A stretch of DNA of 57,993 nucleotides, taken from NCBI GenBank assembly GCA_002840125.1, contig PGZF01000008.1, positions 1 to 57,993 on the forward strand, given 5' to 3'. The stretch is from Gammaproteobacteria bacterium HGW-Gammaproteobacteria-15. GTDB lineage: Bacteria > Pseudomonadota > Gammaproteobacteria > Enterobacterales > Alteromonadaceae. Below are positions 57,501 to 57,993 of the stretch, piece after piece (within the stretch, counting starts at the first letter, position 1; every line of letters starts with the position of its first letter). The position numbers were made by a program, and so were the translations under genes. The notes beneath the pieces are model-generated. The model had not been told where the DNA came from. It saw nothing but the letters and a program-made list of their open reading frames with translations, and ran no database searches.

Positions 57501-57993
57501 CCGCTGGCAAACAACAGGTGAGCTTGCTTTAACAGAAACGGCGTCAATAAGTGGTATTGGCAATATTCTGAGTAAATCGGGTGTGGGCACGTACAAATAT
57601 GGCAGCAGTTGCAGCCATAGTAGCAATGCTGGCCCCAATGCTGTATGTCAGGCAGGAAGCACAACCTATGTTTACGACAACAATGGCGCACTGATAAGCG
57701 ATAGCAGTGGCCGTAGTATGCAGTACACAGTAAGCAATTTGCTGAGCGAAGTGAGCAAAGGCGGACATACCACACGTTTTAACTATAACCCGATGGGCCA
57801 ACGTTATAAACGTACTGATATAGTAAACAGCCAAACGACGACAACGCTATACTTGGGATCGGTAGAAAAAGTGCACTACCCGGACAACACTATCGAGTGG
57901 AAACGTGATATAGCCGGGGTGGGGTTATTCAGCCAGAAAATGAATAGCAGTGGCACGGTGTTAGAAGAGCGGCAGCGCTATCAGGTAAAAGAC
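48589..57993 (+). CDS. Giant exported FnIII / chitobiase-repeat / SpvB / RHS protein (3' end outside window)
   Basis: One frame runs without a stop from the ATG at 48589 to the window end (3135 codons, C-terminus missing). The ATG at 48589 has AGGGA six bases upstream; an in-frame ATG at 48583 touches that site. Order by residue: Sec signal peptide (1-30, cleavage after VYA); nine FnIII-like repeats (about 78-971); four 82-residue chitobiase-like repeats (972-1299); SpvB domain (about 1318-1611, LPGQFSVNQTGQANYTIPI, GLLGLGWSLSG); seven DxDxDG calcium-type motifs (about 1634-2044); a TcdB-like region with GRGFLGFEYF (2202); and YD/RHS repeats (about 2606 on; YDVLGRV, YDARGNL, YDLQGRL). Tc-toxin B/C and RHS proteins enclose a C-terminal toxin in such a shell. 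An effector role is inferred; the tip is not visible. The N-terminal adhesive-type repeats are unusual for this family. Confidence 0.9.
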   Translation, partial: MLVAARDAATRSRVFVFLLLFINFCIAVYADNTELPASNAELNNCIPLYIQESPAQEGEQSVANNNVQSSGCQQTPPYMSDAPVVSVSGTTITVSWSYAINAYSYLIQQRINGGTWQTMPAVWGGLSQQFSGTIGNSYQYQVAACNDWGCSGYWVSNSVSIVPVPAVPAKPTASVNINEVTLGWSVVSGATGYRIRQNINGTWELTEVNVGAVSSRGFPNSVAGSYQYQIRACNVNGQCSGYSPVSNSVTVLPVPAVPAKPGIGFTAANALNVTWNSVSGAVTYRLRQSTNGTWSTTETNTGSATSRNFPGLGVGSYQYQVKACNVNGQCSGWSAASDARSVLVVPAIPAKPGAGFTAANALNVTWNPVSGAVTYRLRQSTNGTWQTTETNAGNATSRGFPSLGVGSYQYQVKACNANNYCSDWSAASDARSVLAVPAVPAKPGTTISGNSITASWVKVNGATSYTIRQSRNGSWQADTNVGDVLSKPFPSLAVGSYQYQVRACNANGQCSGYSTASDMASILPVPPLPPTPVASLISANGITVSWIGSGDCQIIGSCHCQEGLPCIPLGGPGPEVLQKESDSGALQTADVGIQSSEAVIYYIRQSLNGSWQTEISAGTAISKAFSGLGEGSYQYQVRACNANGQCSAHTPVSNSISVQAVPVVPTTPTASVSGTELRVNWLPTSGATSYRVQQRTNGGNWNGDFYASTNSYSMGGVAGSSYQYQVKACNASNYCSDFSAASNQVSLPPVPAIPTGLAAELDGTSINTSWHAATHATVYRVRQSVNGTWQDEINKGTTRAHSFAITPGANHQYQARACNSSGCSNWSAATATVTPPPLPAVPSTPTANLSGSNIMVSWGSNNPPIDPCHITGTCYCDEFGPCTQRGEPAPVETLQLKEETGQAATQSSGATYWLQGYKDGAVWGEEVVNISGTSSSRPWTQVGSYTFKVRACNSSGCSNYTALSNAVTISQVATPVTTPNGGSHSSQVNVTLSTTTSGATIRYTLNNSAVTASSAQYTAAIPLSQSTTIRAKAFKAGMAESSELVKSFTVLQPVATPTISPNGGTHSNLVNVSLATTTSDATLRYTIDNSPVNTASTIYTGSFILPNSATVRVKAFKSGMAESSETAATFTVLQQVATPSITPDGGSHASSVTVSLQSATTGAVLRYTANNTAVTASSTAYTGPLTFTANATLRVKAFKNGMADSIERSANFTILQPAKAPTITPDGGKHAGSVSVSLTTATQGASIRYTTDNSSVSENSALYSASIQLNATATIRAKSFKSGMAASPESSATFTITEFPEANTPPVPVLKQPSTPGSNIDKALTLPGQFSVNQTGQANYTIPILAAKGSTNMSPALNLNYSSGGANGLLGLGWSLSGAGSITRCRQTEAADRNPLPISWSSTDRFCLNGQRLLVVTGNYGAVGSVYKTEIDTYSKVTASGGSNGHPDYFKVEYKDGTWETYGNTTDSANAKNKLADGNTRILSWALSKRSDSAGNKIIYKYHLDSAGHRLDTIDFAFGNGSSRNAYIKFDYEQRADPISGYVTGHQYRTAVRLNKITSYNGTQELRQYRLSYNLGTANTSYDNLSRLSRIQECVGSNCTEATNFDWSVPVAAISQTASSMSFNGGVSQFRLGDINGDGLMDIAWYEQAETKDLHNNLKPRAYRYALASMNNGSFSWSPSFRSPLIYDDMQLNIIDLNNDGRAEVVAGQGDRLTTVMYLDINSDGLIDRLSSQYQRPWVNYHTQGAAALRLGSADASLSTSAENYYAQRAYTPLKQLFTSTAHIPANFGDISVPETWYLRRNANGQIILNNLHLSPIHSLTGLTGDVDGDGRMDIVAYTWANHGQCYQDNDYDHCEWENSVPVLYSMQQAAFGQFELVYKDGFHIVPDPAYAFMIDLNGDGLSDMVYARGHDDWAFRLSNGVSFEEPVAINIPGRAFYTYNRDNTDVTLADFNGDGYPDIIWHSPNAPFSSTTTGTGSGTIKVKYWEPAANRFSDDEVTIRSQGYNILTNYSDPRFGWDYRTGRFKASAIQMVDVNADGKPDLLITPTTQGGSATVYLGLTPEQPENTIIAIHKGLGDSIEVEYETLTESAHYARGDVIQSPGEVQHCTNIADTFGSYSRHTCWNVSVGETTPGNFYRNLNDPWYKLSSQQQSLKPKEPAFAKAGAMYVVTGVSTSAPTNNNESARYHTAYFYEQARLQASGRGFLGFEYFTTVDRETGIRTRQQYRQDWPYTGKLWRTEVYTAEGHKLGANETTYGLVQCYSNGVALNSCVTSLSNTLAARGSSALGPLQLFAAKQAEQNWALSDNGNVQGILLKDALTLHQFDGHGNSVVEELTIKDGYGAIQQSVLTTRIFDKNGSTWSMQQGRLKQLQVTSTNEHGSISRVSEFDYYSSGSDIGLLKTETIEPDNSEYKVVTTHAYSNGNLVLSTMVADGQTRVKDIRYDSIGRYINETYELFSNDSTPDSGISRRAYSVVSRDRYGMPSEERFYTGASTYTTKLTGTTVFGTTYFNSDSSGSYSVMDGGLGVGPGNVCPAGTVSWRRQQEAGGGVSLACLDTLQRITREAMSGFSANTWRVTDTERDKRGLVSRSSAPYLYSQESPLWSSYQYDVLGRVTQTESSVNNGTSVITEINYDGYDTTTVNGLSQQRTDTFNALGQLQQVTDPNNGVTSYRYDARGNLVHMTDPAGNATQIQYDLRDRKISMVDPNKGSWSYKYNRFSELVCQQDAKGQITQQKYDLQGRLFSRTEYKSGGSCDIPSGSVEKFSRWEYDTAANGLGKLQRVYDSTAINGSAQYQQSYSYDALGRLSITTTRMPGHLNQMGEHYEKTTYDQYGRIFQQFDAARSSSDFNVNGVEYRYSETGYLQQLVDSVNRNGRQQAFYAVQQMDARGNVTNAEYANGVTMQHEYYRDSGLAKELRSYAITGGSTALQQLELVWDEIGNLQSRHETGSAGALNRRNVHEAFQYDSLNQLTRWQTTGELALTETASISGIGNILSKSGVGTYKYGSSCSHSSNAGPNAVCQAGSTTYVYDNNGALISDSSGRSMQYTVSNLLSEVSKGGHTTRFNYNPMGQRYKRTDIVNSQTTTTLYLGSVEKVHYPDNTIEWKRDIAGVGLFSQKMNSSGTVLEERQRYQVKD
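50242..50286 (+). other. Four-Cys insert in FnIII unit 6
   Basis: Codes for CQIIGSCHCQEGLPC, C-x5-C-x-C-x5-C, interrupting the FnIII fold early in the unit, and followed by about 25 residues that are Gly/Pro/Glu/Asp-rich before the YYIRQS strand resumes. The same pattern recurs in unit 9 (51190). Confidence 0.75.
51190..51234 (+). other. Four-Cys insert in FnIII unit 9
   Basis: Codes for CHITGTCYCDEFGPC, with the same C-x5-C-x-C-x5-C spacing as the insert at 50242, at the equivalent place in the unit. Both are followed by a Glu-rich ETLQLKEE or EVLQKES-type segment. Confidence 0.75.
51502..52485 (+). repeat. Four chitobiase C-terminal-type repeats of exactly 82 residues
   Basis: Starts at 51502, 51748, 51994 and 52240, each 246 bases apart. 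The units share VATPxxxPNGG, GATIRYTxDNSxV and TxRxKAFKxGMAES. This pattern resembles the CHB_HEX_C beta-sandwich found in surface and carbohydrate-active proteins. The DNA has diverged more than the FnIII pair at 49351/49624. Confidence 0.85.

Overview
This window is a chromosomal segment of a gammaproteobacterium, most likely an Alteromonadales-type marine or aquatic genus of the Rheinheimera/Alishewanella/Arsukibacterium group. That placement is an inference from the MSHA pilus locus sitting directly upstream of mreBCD, the Gln-rich proteins and the overall gene order; no database search was possible.

Layout. 1-135: 3' end of a 5S rRNA gene and its terminator. 217-2752: a degenerate GGDEF/EAL (CsrD/MshH-like) protein and, converging on it, a PLP-dependent ACC deaminase/D-cysteine desulfhydrase. 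2826-19099: an MSHA type IV pilus cluster in the order mshI J K L M N E G, then mshB A C D O P Q; no mshF is visible. 19318-29952: mreBCD (cell shape), maf, rng, yhdP, a nitrilase-family amidase and tldD, nearly all overlapping by 1 to 8 bases. 30016-33256: ilvE, darP (yjgA) and pmbA (tldE), the partner of tldD. 33435-37694 (minus strand): an M3 metallopeptidase lipoprotein and an orphan CHASE-PAS histidine kinase. 37863-37939: tRNA-Arg(CCG). 38209-42919: an S9 peptidase, a small DUF2892-like protein, a radical-SAM-like protein without the cluster cysteines, a Cys-pair (HNH-like) protein and a small membrane protein. 43079-48275: an AcrAB/MexAB-type RND efflux operon behind a promoter whose spacer holds a perfect inverted-repeat operator, with a TetR/AcrR-type regulator converging from downstream.

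48589 to the window end is one uninterrupted reading frame of at least 3135 codons with no stop inside the window, so it is easily missed. It encodes a Sec-exported giant protein: signal peptide, nine fibronectin-III-like repeats (two carrying a matching four-cysteine insert), four chitobiase-type repeats of exactly 82 residues, an SpvB-type domain, seven DxDxDG calcium-site repeats, a Tc-toxin-B-like middle region and YD/RHS repeats. Its C-terminal tip, where RHS proteins carry a toxin or effector domain, lies outside the window. Its upstream region is AT-rich and carries a near-consensus sigma70 promoter. This is the most unusual item here.

How the genes work together. The msh genes build a retractable pilus: secretin MshL, platform MshG, assembly ATPase MshE, major pilin MshA, minor pilins, and the large tip-associated or adhesive candidate MshQ. 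MshE has the N-terminal c-di-GMP-sensing type of domain, which fits with a neighbouring degenerate EAL protein. The mre-to-tldD run is a conserved housekeeping block. Three intergenic inverted-repeat elements (31103-31258, 33328-33416, 37988-38098) share an inner core and look like one dispersed family.
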